Source: Lewinellaceae bacterium
GTDB taxonomy: Bacteria > Bacteroidota > Bacteroidia > Chitinophagales > Saprospiraceae
Direction of reading: 5' to 3'
Length of the DNA: 64,000 nt
NCBI GenBank assembly: GCA_020636405.1
Contig: JACJXW010000005.1
Coordinates: 992,001 to 1,056,000 of the forward strand
Shown here: in pieces, positions 33,575 to 42,659 of the stretch
Numbering within the stretch: the stretch's first letter is position 1
Layout: every line of letters begins with the position of its first letter
Made by a program: the position numbers and the translations under genes
The notes under the pieces: model-generated
Databases searched by the model: none
The model's input: only the letters and a program-made list of their open reading frames with translations
What the model was told of the DNA's origin: nothing

Positions 33575-33653
33575 TTTGAACGTGTAGTTTTCTCATAGTA
33601 TGTTAGTGCTCCTACATCCGAACAGCCTCCCCTGATGTAGGAGTTTTTTTTTT
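33575..33653 (+). promoter_or_regulatory. promoter-hairpin-T-run unit 2 (possible tiny RNA)
   Basis: TTTG (33575-33578), 20-bp spacer, TATGTTAG (33599-33606), within a copy of the same 19-bp block as unit 1 (33586-33604). CTCCTACATC (33609-33618) pairs with GATGTAGGAG (33634-33643) and ten T follow. The hairpin sequence differs from unit 1. It ends 20 bp before the pbpC stop (minus strand). Confidence 0.6.
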
Positions 33654-33673
33654 GCCCGTCCTGCGGCTCCCTT

Positions 33674-36091
33674 CTACTGGTATCCGCCCGGTTTTTTGAT
33701 GATCTCAAATGGTTGCTCCAGCCGGTGCCCCTGTTCGTCGACGAGGGTCAGCCGGTGTTCTCCCTCCGAAGGATCCAGTTCAAAACTGTGAAAAGTATGC
33801 GTACTGCCAATATATTCATTGTCGAGGTGCCAGTAGATGGTGGCTTCCGGCGACCGATGGGTAGCCGCAAAGACGGTTTTCGATAGCTTTCCATCCAGCC
33901 CGACCGGTACGTAGATCTTGGTGGGATATTTGGGGTAGATCAGCTCCATGACGGGTTGATCCGGCTGCCCGGCACAGTCGGGGCGGAAAGGGGGCAGCGG
34001 AATGTAACCCGGGTTGAGGGCCTTGTAGAAGTGCTCTTCGGTGGGTGGCAGGACAAACCATGCCCGGGGCTGGAGGCTTCCGGGAAGTTCACAACCGGCG
34101 TGGGCGCGCCACTTTCCGCTAGGATCCAGAAAGATGAGCTGGTGGTAGGGGCAGGGTGGGGCCTTAATGGCGGAGGCCGGCGCCCAGAGGGTATCAACCG
34201 GGCAGATATCGAGCGGGCGATAACCGCTATTCCGGCATACCGGAAGCTGGATCATATCGTCGTAGGGCGCCCGGAACCAGGCGCCCTCGCCGGGCAGGCG
34301 GTTAAAAATATCGAAGAGTACCGGTGCGGCGGCCAAGACTCCCACCAGCCCGGGGCGGCCCTCCCCATCGGCATTGCCGGCCCAGACCCCTACCGCATAA
34401 CGCGGATTGACGCCGATTGCCCACGCGTCCCGGAAACCGAAACTGGTTCCTGTTTTCCATGCGATCCGGCGGCTGGATGCAAAGTGTTCCCACTCGCCTT
34501 CCGAATTGGGACGTTCCACTTCCTGCATGGCGTCGAAGGTAAACCAGGCGGCGGCGGCGCTGAGGTGGCTGGGCTGAGGTTGAAGAAGGGGCGCTTCCGC
34601 TTCGCCCGCTGCCGGATAGAGGTAAAAAGGAGGCCGAAAATCGCCCGGGTCGTACCGGGCATTATATTCCGGGTAGTGTTGGAGCATGCGGCTCATACAA
34701 GCGTAGGTATTGGTGATGTCCCACAAAGTGCCTTCTGCCCCTCCCAGTACCAGCGGCAGGCCGTAGTAGCCCGGCGGCTGGTTGATGGTCGTAAGCCCCA
34801 GTTTCCGGAGATTGAAGTGAAATTTTTCAAGGCCGTATTGTTGCAGCATCCGCACCATGGGCACATTGAGCGAACGGATCAGGGCCCGGCGGGCAGGTAC
34901 AACTCCGTCGTAGTTTTCATGATAATTTTCCGGCCGGTAACCGCTCAGTTGTACAGGTATGTCGGGTATGAGGCTCTGGGGCAGTATCTGGCCATCTTGC
35001 AGCATAAGCGCATATAGCAAGGGTTTGAGGATGCTGCCGGTGCTGCGCGGCGCCTTGATGACGTCGACCTGTTCGCTGTGTTCCGCTCCTGCGCCGATCA
35101 CGTTGCCGGCGTAGGCCAGCACTTCGCCTGTTTCTACATCCAGCACCAGGGCGGCCAGGTTGTGCACCTCCATACCGCTGAGCCTTTTTTGGTGGAACTC
35201 CAGGATGCCGGCCAACTGCCGTTGCAGCCCTTCTGCGAGCGTGGTGCGGATGCGCGACTGGTGCGACTGGCCGGTGGCTACGTATTCCAGATAGGCGCGG
35301 TCCAGAAGGTGTGGCGCAAGCTGGGGCAAGGGATGGGGTTCATCCGGCAGGGGCTCCTCCATCGCCAGCTCGCAGGTGAAACCATCGATATGGCCGGCCT
35401 CCTGCAGCCGCTTGAGCAGCCGGTTGCGTTTGGCCAGAAGGGCCTGCCGGTTGCGCCCCGGATGAATAAGGGCCGGACTGTTGGGCAGCACTGCCAGCAT
35501 GGCAGCTTCAGCCCACGACAGCAGTTGGGGGTTTTTACCGAAGTAGCGCCAGGAAGCGGCTTCTATTCCTACGACATTGCCGCCAAAAGGTGCGTGGGAG
35601 GCATAGAGGGCAAGGATCTCCTGCTTGCTGTAACCCAATTCGAGCCGGGTGGCCAGAATGGCCTCGATGCCCTTTTGCCACAGCGTCCGCGGTGGGTTAT
35701 CTCTCGCCATCCGGATCACCTGCATGGTAATGGTGCTGCCTCCGCTGACTATACTTCCGTGGCGTGCATTCTGCAACAGCGCCCGGCCCAGCCCAATGGG
35801 GTCAATTCCCGGATGGTAATAAAATCGGCGGTCCTCAAATTCGACCAGCGCGGTTTCAAATTTGTGTGGAATACTATCGATCTCAGGGAACCTCCACTGT
35901 CCGTCAGAAGCGATGCGGGCGCCCAGCAGCGCGCCCTGGCGGCTCTCCAGTACCATACAGGTAGGAGCATCGAAAAGGGGGTGGGGCAATGCGAAGGCGT
36001 ATCCCAGCAGGGCGGCTCCCAGGAAAAGTGTCGATTTCCAGGGATGCTTTTTAACCAGAAAATAATATGCGCTTATCAGCCATCGCTTCAC
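33674..36091 (-). CDS. pbpC: penicillin-binding protein 1C
   Basis: 805 residues from a GTG start. One N-terminal membrane anchor, a GT51 peptidoglycan transglycosylase domain (about 45-240) with catalytic VEFEDRRFYYHPGI and SGGSTITMQVIRMAR, a transpeptidase domain (about 300-580) with active-site serine in STGSILKP and the KTG box AWKTGTSFGF, and a C-terminal BiPBP_C module (about 700-800, ending EIIKKPGGYQ). Polymerises and may cross-link peptidoglycan in the periplasm. The usual neighbour, an alpha-2-macroglobulin (YfhM) gene, is absent; instead a small secreted-protein gene overlaps the start by 4 bp (GTGA), implying translational coupling. Confidence 0.93.
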   Translation of the reverse strand: MKRWLISAYYFLVKKHPWKSTLFLGAALLGYAFALPHPLFDAPTCMVLESRQGALLGARIASDGQWRFPEIDSIPHKFETALVEFEDRRFYYHPGIDPIGLGRALLQNARHGSIVSGGSTITMQVIRMARDNPPRTLWQKGIEAILATRLELGYSKQEILALYASHAPFGGNVVGIEAASWRYFGKNPQLLSWAEAAMLAVLPNSPALIHPGRNRQALLAKRNRLLKRLQEAGHIDGFTCELAMEEPLPDEPHPLPQLAPHLLDRAYLEYVATGQSHQSRIRTTLAEGLQRQLAGILEFHQKRLSGMEVHNLAALVLDVETGEVLAYAGNVIGAGAEHSEQVDVIKAPRSTGSILKPLLYALMLQDGQILPQSLIPDIPVQLSGYRPENYHENYDGVVPARRALIRSLNVPMVRMLQQYGLEKFHFNLRKLGLTTINQPPGYYGLPLVLGGAEGTLWDITNTYACMSRMLQHYPEYNARYDPGDFRPPFYLYPAAGEAEAPLLQPQPSHLSAAAAWFTFDAMQEVERPNSEGEWEHFASSRRIAWKTGTSFGFRDAWAIGVNPRYAVGVWAGNADGEGRPGLVGVLAAAPVLFDIFNRLPGEGAWFRAPYDDMIQLPVCRNSGYRPLDICPVDTLWAPASAIKAPPCPYHQLIFLDPSGKWRAHAGCELPGSLQPRAWFVLPPTEEHFYKALNPGYIPLPPFRPDCAGQPDQPVMELIYPKYPTKIYVPVGLDGKLSKTVFAATHRSPEATIYWHLDNEYIGSTHTFHSFELDPSEGEHRLTLVDEQGHRLEQPFEIIKKPGGYQ

Positions 36092-36567
36092 GGGCGGAAT
36101 TCAATCGTCTTTTCCTGAACGGCCCATTTTTCGCCTTCTTTTTCCAGCAGAAAGGAGGCGGTCATCCATTTGCGGGGGTAGCGGGGCAGATTGATAAAGA
36201 GGTTTACGGTGGCGTGGCCTTCCCGGAACCCGATGCCTGCTTCGAAGATGGCGAACTCCACCTCGTCCCGGGGCAGCTGGTAGATCTCTTCCTGGGTTAC
36301 CGGTACGACCATCCAGGGCAGGCCCTGAAAATCTTCCGCAGTGAGCCGGTTCACTTGTTCATCGGTGGGCCGGTTACTGCTGCCGGGTACCCCCCGCTTT
36401 CGCAGGTAAAGCGGGCGAAGGGTTCCCCATTCCTGGGTAAAAGCGGTTTCCAGCTCGGGTGCTTGCAGGCAGGCTCTCAGGCAGGATGCCACATCATTAT
36501 CGCTCTGGGCTAACAGGGGCCCTGCGGCGATGAGGAGTAAGCAAAAAAGAATGGCGTTTCTTTTCAT
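36088..36567 (-). CDS. secreted protein of unknown function coupled to pbpC
   Basis: 159 residues with signal peptide MKRNAILFCLLLIAAGPLLA. Two cysteines in VASCLRACLQAPELE may form a disulfide. The body reads as an SnoaL/NTF2-like or lumazine-like fold (FINLPRYPRKWMTASFLLEK ... WAVQEKTIEFRP), but no family is certain. The stop TGA overlaps the GTG of pbpC by four bases, so the two proteins are made together. A periplasmic helper of PBP1C is a reasonable guess. Confidence 0.7.
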   Translation of the reverse strand: MKRNAILFCLLLIAAGPLLAQSDNDVASCLRACLQAPELETAFTQEWGTLRPLYLRKRGVPGSSNRPTDEQVNRLTAEDFQGLPWMVVPVTQEEIYQLPRDEVEFAIFEAGIGFREGHATVNLFINLPRYPRKWMTASFLLEKEGEKWAVQEKTIEFRP

Positions 36568-36733
36568 TGAGAAAGGTTTTTACCATAACGCAGGCAGGCA
36601 TTATCACTATATATTTCTGTTGGTTGTTTTTAGCGGTGCCCTTTCAAAGGTAGAGATTATCTCTAAGTAGAAACGCCATTCAGGGGGAGATTAAATATTA
36701 AATGGTTTTTTGGGGGTTATACCATCCACCGGG

Positions 36734-37138
36734 TCACTTCACTTTCTCGTATATCCAGCCAATGACACCGCCTGCTACCGCGCCGGCAATGATATTGCCG
36801 GTCAGGTCTAGCGGCAGCCAGCTCCAGGTGTACGCTTTAAAGGTTGCGGCATTGAATATGCCAAACCATAGGATCATGAAAAATGTAATCCATGCCCCGG
36901 CTACGGCGCCGCTACTGAATGTGCTGATGCCAAATTTTTGAATGAGAATGGCCAGGAACAGCCCATGTACCAGGCTGCCGGCTACCCACCACATCATGTT
37001 CAGCTCATTGAGGCAGGCGGCGTTTTCCTGCATCCATGTTTGGGTGGTTTTGCCAAGGAGGCCGGCAAAAATGATGCCGGCGATGAGCATGGCGGCTATC
37101 GTGCCTCCCAAAGTCCCTAGAAGGATCTTCTTTTCCAT
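36734..37138 (-). CDS. four-helix membrane protein, DUF1761-like layout
   Basis: 134 residues with helices at about 5-28, 50-69, 73-97 and 108-130. Motifs MWWVAGSLVHGLFLAIL and WITFFMILWFGIFN resemble DUF1761-type small membrane proteins, whose function is unknown. It follows the secreted-protein gene at 37195-37728 by 56 bp on the same strand and precedes the pbpC pair by 167 bp. No charged or catalytic residues stand out inside the helices. Confidence 0.65.
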   Translation of the reverse strand: MEKKILLGTLGGTIAAMLIAGIIFAGLLGKTTQTWMQENAACLNELNMMWWVAGSLVHGLFLAILIQKFGISTFSSGAVAGAWITFFMILWFGIFNAATFKAYTWSWLPLDLTGNIIAGAVAGGVIGWIYEKVK

Positions 37139-37194
37139 ATTGAACGATTAAGTTGGTGAACAAACGCTAAGCTTCATGTTTGGTTGGGAGGCCC

Positions 37195-37728
37195 TTAGTA
37201 TTTTACGCCCCAGTTGGAGGTGCTGCCATCGCTGTGCTGGTAGTAATAGTTGCCTCCGTTGGGCCAGTTGTTGGAGATCTGGAGGCTGATACCAGGCGTC
37301 AGGACGCTTAATGAGCTGTTGGTTTGGGCCAGTGCGTTAAGGTTGGAGACGGCGGCCTGCTGGGCGGCGATGTCGCTGTACCCTTGTGCCAGTGCGTTGG
37401 CGTATGTTTGGGCGGCGATTTCCAGAAGGGCTTCCATGGTGCGTTTGGCGTCGGCCTCGGCATTGGCGATGATCTGTTCCATGATGGCCATGTTCTCTTC
37501 GTAGGTTCGTTCGTAGGTTTCGGTTACCATTTGCATCACCTCATTATACAGCTGATCGGCGGACTGACGGATGTATTCATCGCTCCACAGGCTGTCGTCT
37601 ACGGCAGTATCGTTGAAATTGAGGCTGTTGTAGTAATTGACAATCTCATCATCGGCCTGTGCCTGAACGGGCCGGACAGCCATGGCTAAGAATAAAAAGG
37701 TGGACAAGCAGAAAAGCAATGTTCTCAT
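37195..37728 (-). CDS. secreted helical protein of unknown function
   Basis: 177 residues. Signal peptide MRTLLFCLSTFLFLAMAVRP ending near VQAQA. The mature region is mostly alpha-helical (about 50-145, acidic, heptad-like: YERTYEENMAIMEQIIANAE) and ends in a Gly/Asn/Tyr-rich tail NWPNGGNYYYQHSDGSTSNW. No family is recognised. It follows the decayed cytochrome gene by 12 bp. Confidence 0.6.
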   Translation of the reverse strand: MRTLLFCLSTFLFLAMAVRPVQAQADDEIVNYYNSLNFNDTAVDDSLWSDEYIRQSADQLYNEVMQMVTETYERTYEENMAIMEQIIANAEADAKRTMEALLEIAAQTYANALAQGYSDIAAQQAAVSNLNALAQTNSSLSVLTPGISLQISNNWPNGGNYYYQHSDGSTSNWGVKY

Positions 37729-37740
37729 GATTAGAGGATT

Positions 37741-38139
37741 TTAGAAGTGGTTCGATTTAGATAGTGGGCAGCCGGCACACTCATACATTTCGGTGGCCAG
37801 GTATTTGCCATAAGCTATCTGGTCGGTTGCCGGGGGCGCGACGATGGGCTGGCCGTCATAGGGCAGGGGCTTGTACCTGTTGAGGGGGATAAACGCCTTG
37901 AACAGGCGGCCGCTTAGCCTGCCGTCTTCCCCCAGATGGCAATGGGCACATACGATCTCCACCATTTTCTTGCCCTGAACCAGGGACAGGGAGTCGGAAT
38001 GGAGTTTAACCTCCGGCGGGTTAACGGGAAAGGTTTTCATGGGGGCCAGGGCGGCATAGCCCAATAGCCCGCCAATGGCCAGAACGAGGGCGCCCAGGAA
38101 AAGGGCGAGGGCTTTAAGCAACTTTTTCATGGCTTGCAT
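37741..38139 (-). pseudogene. decayed c-type cytochrome, one intact haem site
   Basis: 132 residues: a membrane anchor (LLKALALFLGALVLAIGGLL), one intact haem motif CAHCH near 66, and a second site reading CAGCP followed by a stop 9 residues later. One base change in frame (CCAC read as CAC) restores CxxCH, so a +1 frameshift destroyed the second haem site and the rest of the protein. Between the two sites the segment GRLSGRLFKAFIPLNRYKPL is much shorter than family members I recall, suggesting an internal deletion as well. I consider it a pseudogene; a functional monohaem remnant is the alternative. Confidence 0.55.
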
Positions 38140-38287
38140 TTCTTTGAGGAACCAGGTTGATTCAGTTAATAATATGCATGCTGCTATCAGGAAAATGCAT
38201 GAGGCAAAAATGCAGGCCGGGCAGGGTTAAAGCGTATCAATTTGGATGCAAAAGGTATCAATTTGGTTGAAAAGGGGGGTATTATCG

Positions 38288-40927
38288 TTAGGCATCCCCG
38301 GGGGTGATTCCAAAATAATCCTTAAAGCACTTGATGAAATAAGCCGGGGAGTTGAACCCGCACAGGAAAGCGACCTCTGAAACGGTTCCGGCTTTTCGCT
38401 GAAGCAACTGCCGGGCGCGTTCCAGGCGCATGTTGCGAATGGCCTCGTTGGGGGAGAACCCAGTGAGGGCGGAGAGTTTTCGGTACAGCTGGCTGCGGCT
38501 CATGTTCATTTTGCTGCTCAATTCCACCACGCTGAAATTTTCATCGTCGAGGTTGTTTTCGATCGCCTCCCGCACGTTCTGCAGGAAGATGGCGTCCATA
38601 CTGTCTGGTTGGACTTCACTGGGTGCCAGAACGTGGAGGGCCTGGCGATAGTATTCCTGGAGTTTTCTGCGTTGCAGGATGAGGTTGCTGATCCTCGCCC
38701 GCAGTTCGCGGGCGTCGAAAGGTTTGACCAGGTAATCGTCTGCGCCGGTTTCCAGGCCTTCCAGTTTATCGTCCTGTTCTGCGCGGGCGGTAAGGATGAT
38801 AACCGGGATGTGGCTGGTTTTTTCTTCGGTTTTCAGGCGTCGGCAAAGCTCCATGCCGTCCATAACGGGCATCATGAGGTCCGTGATGACTAGGTCGGGC
38901 GTGGTTTGCAATGCTTTATCGAAAGCAAGTTTTCCATTTTCCACTTCGATCACCTGGCAATGGCCCTCCAGTGTATCGGAGATGTAGGAACGCAGCTCCG
39001 GGTTGTCTTCTGCCAAGAGCACCAGAGGCATGCCGGAAGTATGCGGGGCGATGTGGAACCCGGAATGCTGGAGCAGCGGCGCAGCAGGGGCCGGGGTCAC
39101 TTCGTGGCCAGATGTTGCGAGGGGGGGCGCAGGGGCGCTGACGATCTCCTCTTCTTTGAAAAAATCTTTGCTTATGGTGAGGGTTACGGTAAATATTGTT
39201 CCTTTCCCCTCTTTACTTTCCACACTGATGCCTCCGCCGTGCAGCACGGCCAGTTCCCGGGCCAGGGCCAGGCCGATACCTGCCCCTTCAACCCTCTCTT
39301 TGTCCCCATGGGCAGGGGAGGGCGTTACTTGAACGCGGGCCTGGTAAAACCGGTCAAACAGGAAGGGCAGCTGTTCGGCCGGGATGCCGATACCAGTGTC
39401 GCTCACCACGATTCGCGCCGTGCCGTTCGCCGCTTCGAGGGTCACGGCTACGGCCCCTCCTTCGCCGGTGAATTTAAAGGCGTTGGACATCAGGTTGACG
39501 AGTATCTTTTCTACTTTGTCCTGATCAAAATAACCCATCAGCGGCCGTTCCGGAAAATTGGCATGCAGGCCCACCTGCTGTCGGATGGCGAGGCTCTCGA
39601 AGGACCAGGCCACGGCGGCGATGAACCGGGACAGGTCGCCTTCCGCTGCCTTCAGGCTCAATTTCCCACTTTCCAGCTTGGACAATTCCAGGAGTTGGTT
39701 GACAAGGGTGAGCAAGCGTTTGCCATTGCGGTGGATGATGCGGAAATATTTCTGATGGGCTCCCTGGAAGGCGCCCTCCATCAGCTGTTCCACGGGGCTG
39801 AGGATGAGGGTGAGCGGGGTTCGGAACTCATGGCTGATGTTGGCGAAGAACATGGACTTCAGCGCGTCCATTTCCCGTAATTTTTCTGCCTCGGCATGTT
39901 CCAGCTGAGCCTTGAGCTCGGCTTCTCTTTGCTTGAGGTTTTGCCGGTTGCGCCAATAAAGAAGCAGCCCTGTGAGGGACAACAGAGCAAAAAATGCAAG
40001 AAGGAGGAAGGTGCGTTTTTGAGTGGCATCCCGTTCGATCTGCAGTTGCTGCCTGGCCAGTAAGGCCTCTTTTTTCTCGGTTTCGTATTTAGCCTCGACC
40101 TCGGCGATCGCTTCCAACTTCTCCTTGTTAAATAGAGAATCGTCGAGAACCATGAATTTCTTATACCAGGCCAAAGCCTGGCGGTGGTCTCCCATGGATT
40201 CATAAATATGGGCGAAGTTTTCGTAATACGCCTCTAACGGCTCAACGAGTTTCAGTTCTTCCATGATGGCGTAGCCCAGTTGGTTGGCCTCCAGTGCCCT
40301 TTGGAAGCTGCCCTTCCGCCACAACGCCTCGGAAAGGTTGGCATAGGGATAAACGAGGTTGGACCGGCGATTCACTTCAGACAGGAGGGCGATGGATTGT
40401 TCGCTCATTTCAACGGCCTTGTTCAGCTCGTTCTTTTTCAGCCACATATGGCTGAGGCTACCGGCCAGCACTCCGGCGAAAAAATTGTTTCCGGTTTGCC
40501 GGGCGAGTTCCAGTCCCTTTTGGGCATATTCGATGGCCATGTCTTGATCCCCTTTGCCGCTATAGGCAACCGACAGGTTGTTGTAAGTAACAATGGCGCT
40601 TTTTTCCCCTTCCGGGAGGCTCAACCGGATGGCAAGGGCCCTTTCTAGGTATTCGATGGCCTTATCATGCGCCTTGGTATCACTGAACACGTTTCCGATA
40701 TTGGCGTAAGCCGATGCAACGTCTTTTTGGTTGCCTAGCTGTTCTTTCACTTTTGCCGATTGTACCAGGTACACGATTGCACTGTCGTTCTGCGCCAGGC
40801 TGTGAAAACAATTGCCCACGGAATTAAGCGCCTTACCCAGGAGCTCCCGGTCTTCCGTTTGCATAGCGATCGCCAACTCCTTTCGATGCAAGTAGTAAGA
40901 GGGGGAAAAGCAGTATGGAACAGCCAA
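38288..40927 (-). CDS. TPR hybrid sensor histidine kinase / response regulator / AraC protein with disrupted N-terminus
   Basis: About 879 residues from a TTG at 40927. Order: six or so TPRs (~15-275), coiled coil, one membrane helix (FLLLAFFALLSLTGLLLYW), HisKA with SHEFRTPLTLIL, HATPase_c with LVNLMSNAFKFT and DTGIGIP, a receiver with LVITDLMMPVMDG, and an AraC HTH (MSRSQLYRKLSAL ... GFNSPAYFIKCFKDYFG). This is a one-protein two-component system. No start or signal peptide exists in frame; the first in-frame ATG is at 40864, inside a TPR. A good signal sequence, MMRNCCLGCSILLFPLLLL, is encoded from 40946 in another frame. The 5-prime end is therefore probably deleted or frameshifted, and the TPRs may no longer reach the periplasm. 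Confidence 0.8.
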   Translation of the reverse strand: MAVPYCFSPSYYLHRKELAIAMQTEDRELLGKALNSVGNCFHSLAQNDSAIVYLVQSAKVKEQLGNQKDVASAYANIGNVFSDTKAHDKAIEYLERALAIRLSLPEGEKSAIVTYNNLSVAYSGKGDQDMAIEYAQKGLELARQTGNNFFAGVLAGSLSHMWLKKNELNKAVEMSEQSIALLSEVNRRSNLVYPYANLSEALWRKGSFQRALEANQLGYAIMEELKLVEPLEAYYENFAHIYESMGDHRQALAWYKKFMVLDDSLFNKEKLEAIAEVEAKYETEKKEALLARQQLQIERDATQKRTFLLLAFFALLSLTGLLLYWRNRQNLKQREAELKAQLEHAEAEKLREMDALKSMFFANISHEFRTPLTLILSPVEQLMEGAFQGAHQKYFRIIHRNGKRLLTLVNQLLELSKLESGKLSLKAAEGDLSRFIAAVAWSFESLAIRQQVGLHANFPERPLMGYFDQDKVEKILVNLMSNAFKFTGEGGAVAVTLEAANGTARIVVSDTGIGIPAEQLPFLFDRFYQARVQVTPSPAHGDKERVEGAGIGLALARELAVLHGGGISVESKEGKGTIFTVTLTISKDFFKEEEIVSAPAPPLATSGHEVTPAPAAPLLQHSGFHIAPHTSGMPLVLLAEDNPELRSYISDTLEGHCQVIEVENGKLAFDKALQTTPDLVITDLMMPVMDGMELCRRLKTEEKTSHIPVIILTARAEQDDKLEGLETGADDYLVKPFDARELRARISNLILQRRKLQEYYRQALHVLAPSEVQPDSMDAIFLQNVREAIENNLDDENFSVVELSSKMNMSRSQLYRKLSALTGFSPNEAIRNMRLERARQLLQRKAGTVSEVAFLCGFNSPAYFIKCFKDYFGITPGDA

Positions 40928-40946
40928 GGCAGCAATTTCGCATCAT

Positions 40947-41351
40947 ATCGATATTTTTGCACGTGAAAGAACTGCAATTATCGGGTGGCCGGCAAAACCT
41001 CGCCACAGGATTGACATTAATCAGTGAATACCAACTAAGTCCGGACTTTTAGCCTACTTTGTTCCTTTTGACTTAGCCGCATCTTGACGGAACACTCCAG
41101 CCCGGGGCGTTGGCTGCAAGCTGAAAATCTTGGCCGCGATCCGGCAGCATATTAAACGAACAAAGTAGCATCAAGCCCATGGCTTATGGATCGGCCTTCG
41201 CCATAATTCATAAACATCGAACTTGATCTTTAAATGTTCCTAACCCCAATTCAATCTTTATCAAAGTTCGGAAAAAGGGGGGAAATAGGCTTGGAAGAAT
41301 TGCCGGATCTATTTACAGAAGCGGGATAATAGCCAACCATTCCGGACACTT
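40947..41351. other. 405-bp spacer without recognised gene
   Basis: It lies between two minus-strand genes. No open frame, repeat array or promoter of consensus form was recognised. The right half is AT-rich. Confidence 0.4.
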
Positions 41352-42068
41352 TCAGCCAATTCTCCGGCCCCGCCGCACCACTATCCCCGAGCCTTCGGCA
41401 AGAAATACGGAGGTAGGCTCCTGGGCCATAGCTTCGGCAAATACCGGGCCGTATAGTTGGAGGGCATCACAATTTACTTCATAGGACAGCACCGGGTGAA
41501 TACGCCAACTCGGATGCTCCACCTGATACTCGGAAGTGTGGCTGCCAGGCAGGCCCGTATATCCCCAGTAGTGCTCGGCGATGAATTGTTCTTCGCTGTC
41601 CTCCTCCATCGGTACCGGCTCTGCCCGGGCGCTTACACGGAGGCTATTCCAGATGCCGTTGGGCTTCCATTCGTACTGCACCTGTAAATGTTCGCCTTCT
41701 TCAACCCAACTGTGGCGCATCGGCAGGGTAATATATTTCTCGCCGTACAATGCATTGGCTACAGCGGTGATGGCCCGTTTAGGGACAATTTCCTTGATGA
41801 ATACCACGCCTCTTTTCCATTCTGTGCCTTCGCGGAAGCGAACGTAGAAGCGCAGGTTCACTTCCTCAAAGTTGCGATGAAAAGGAATGCTCAGCCCCAT
41901 CACTCTGGTATCGAGGAACAAAAAACCCACCAAGCTGATGTAACAACGCCCCCGCCAAAGATCCAGCTCCGTTCCGGGGGGAACGAAAGCGTTAAGGGCC
42001 TCCGGCGCGATTTCGTAATTGGCCATAATGAGATTGCGCCATTCGGCCGTAAGAAAGATGGGTTGCAT
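41352..42068 (-). CDS. DUF2071 / YqjF family protein
   Basis: 238 residues without signal or membrane segments. The family core is visible: FLTAEWRNLIMANYEI, LNAFVPPGTELDLWRGRCYI, SLVGFLFLDTRVMGLSIPFH, EEVNLRFYVR and RGVVFIKEIVPKRAITAVAN, with the C-terminal PSWRIHPVLSYEVN. DUF2071 proteins have an acetoacetate-decarboxylase-like fold, but no reaction is established. It stands alone between spacers. Confidence 0.85.
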   Translation of the reverse strand: MQPIFLTAEWRNLIMANYEIAPEALNAFVPPGTELDLWRGRCYISLVGFLFLDTRVMGLSIPFHRNFEEVNLRFYVRFREGTEWKRGVVFIKEIVPKRAITAVANALYGEKYITLPMRHSWVEEGEHLQVQYEWKPNGIWNSLRVSARAEPVPMEEDSEEQFIAEHYWGYTGLPGSHTSEYQVEHPSWRIHPVLSYEVNCDALQLYGPVFAEAMAQEPTSVFLAEGSGIVVRRGRRIG

Positions 42069-42194
42069 AAGGACATTACTTAACTGGACAGAAATGATTA
42101 GACATACGTCGAAATAAGGAAATACATTGTCCGGCCAAGCTCAGCGGCAGGTTCCAATGTATTTCCATGTATTTCTTTATTTCAGTCCAGGTGC

Positions 42195-42419
42195 TTATCT
42201 GATAAAATAATAATAGATAAAATACAGGATGATAAGGCACCAAATACTGTGCATGATCATTTGGAAGATCGTCAGGTATCGGAAATGACGGGCTTTACCT
42301 CCATTAAAACCATCACCCATGGCTGACTTCAGCAGTTGCTTTTCTTTTCGTATGTGGGTTAGTCGAAACAAAACAAATAAGAGCAGCAACAGCAATCCAA
42401 AATTAAAGATAGTTCTCAT
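42195..42419 (-). CDS. small two-helix membrane protein, 74 aa
   Basis: Two hydrophobic segments, NFGLLLLLLFVLFRL (6-20) and QMIMHSIWCLIILYFIYYYF (53-72), flank a basic loop RKEKQLLKSAMGDGFNGGKA. ATG start and a clean hydrophobic pattern support a real gene, but there is no homologue I recognise and the evidence is compositional only. Confidence 0.4.
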   Translation of the reverse strand: MRTIFNFGLLLLLLFVLFRLTHIRKEKQLLKSAMGDGFNGGKARHFRYLTIFQMIMHSIWCLIILYFIYYYFIR

Positions 42420-42659
42420 GTCCTTCTGTTATAAGAAAAGCAAGATCTAATGTTAAAATTGCCTTCTGCAGCCCAGGTTTGAGAAAAAGGGGGGATTTCC
42501 CCATTAAACCGACTCCTAAACTAGGTTTTTCTTTTATAAAAATAAAAGGTAGAGGCAGCCTTTTTAGATAAAGGCGCCTCTGGAGGAACTATTTGCCACC
42601 CCGGCCCAAAATGCCGGATGGAAACAGGCCTGAATAGTTACCCTCCGGAGGAAATGATA

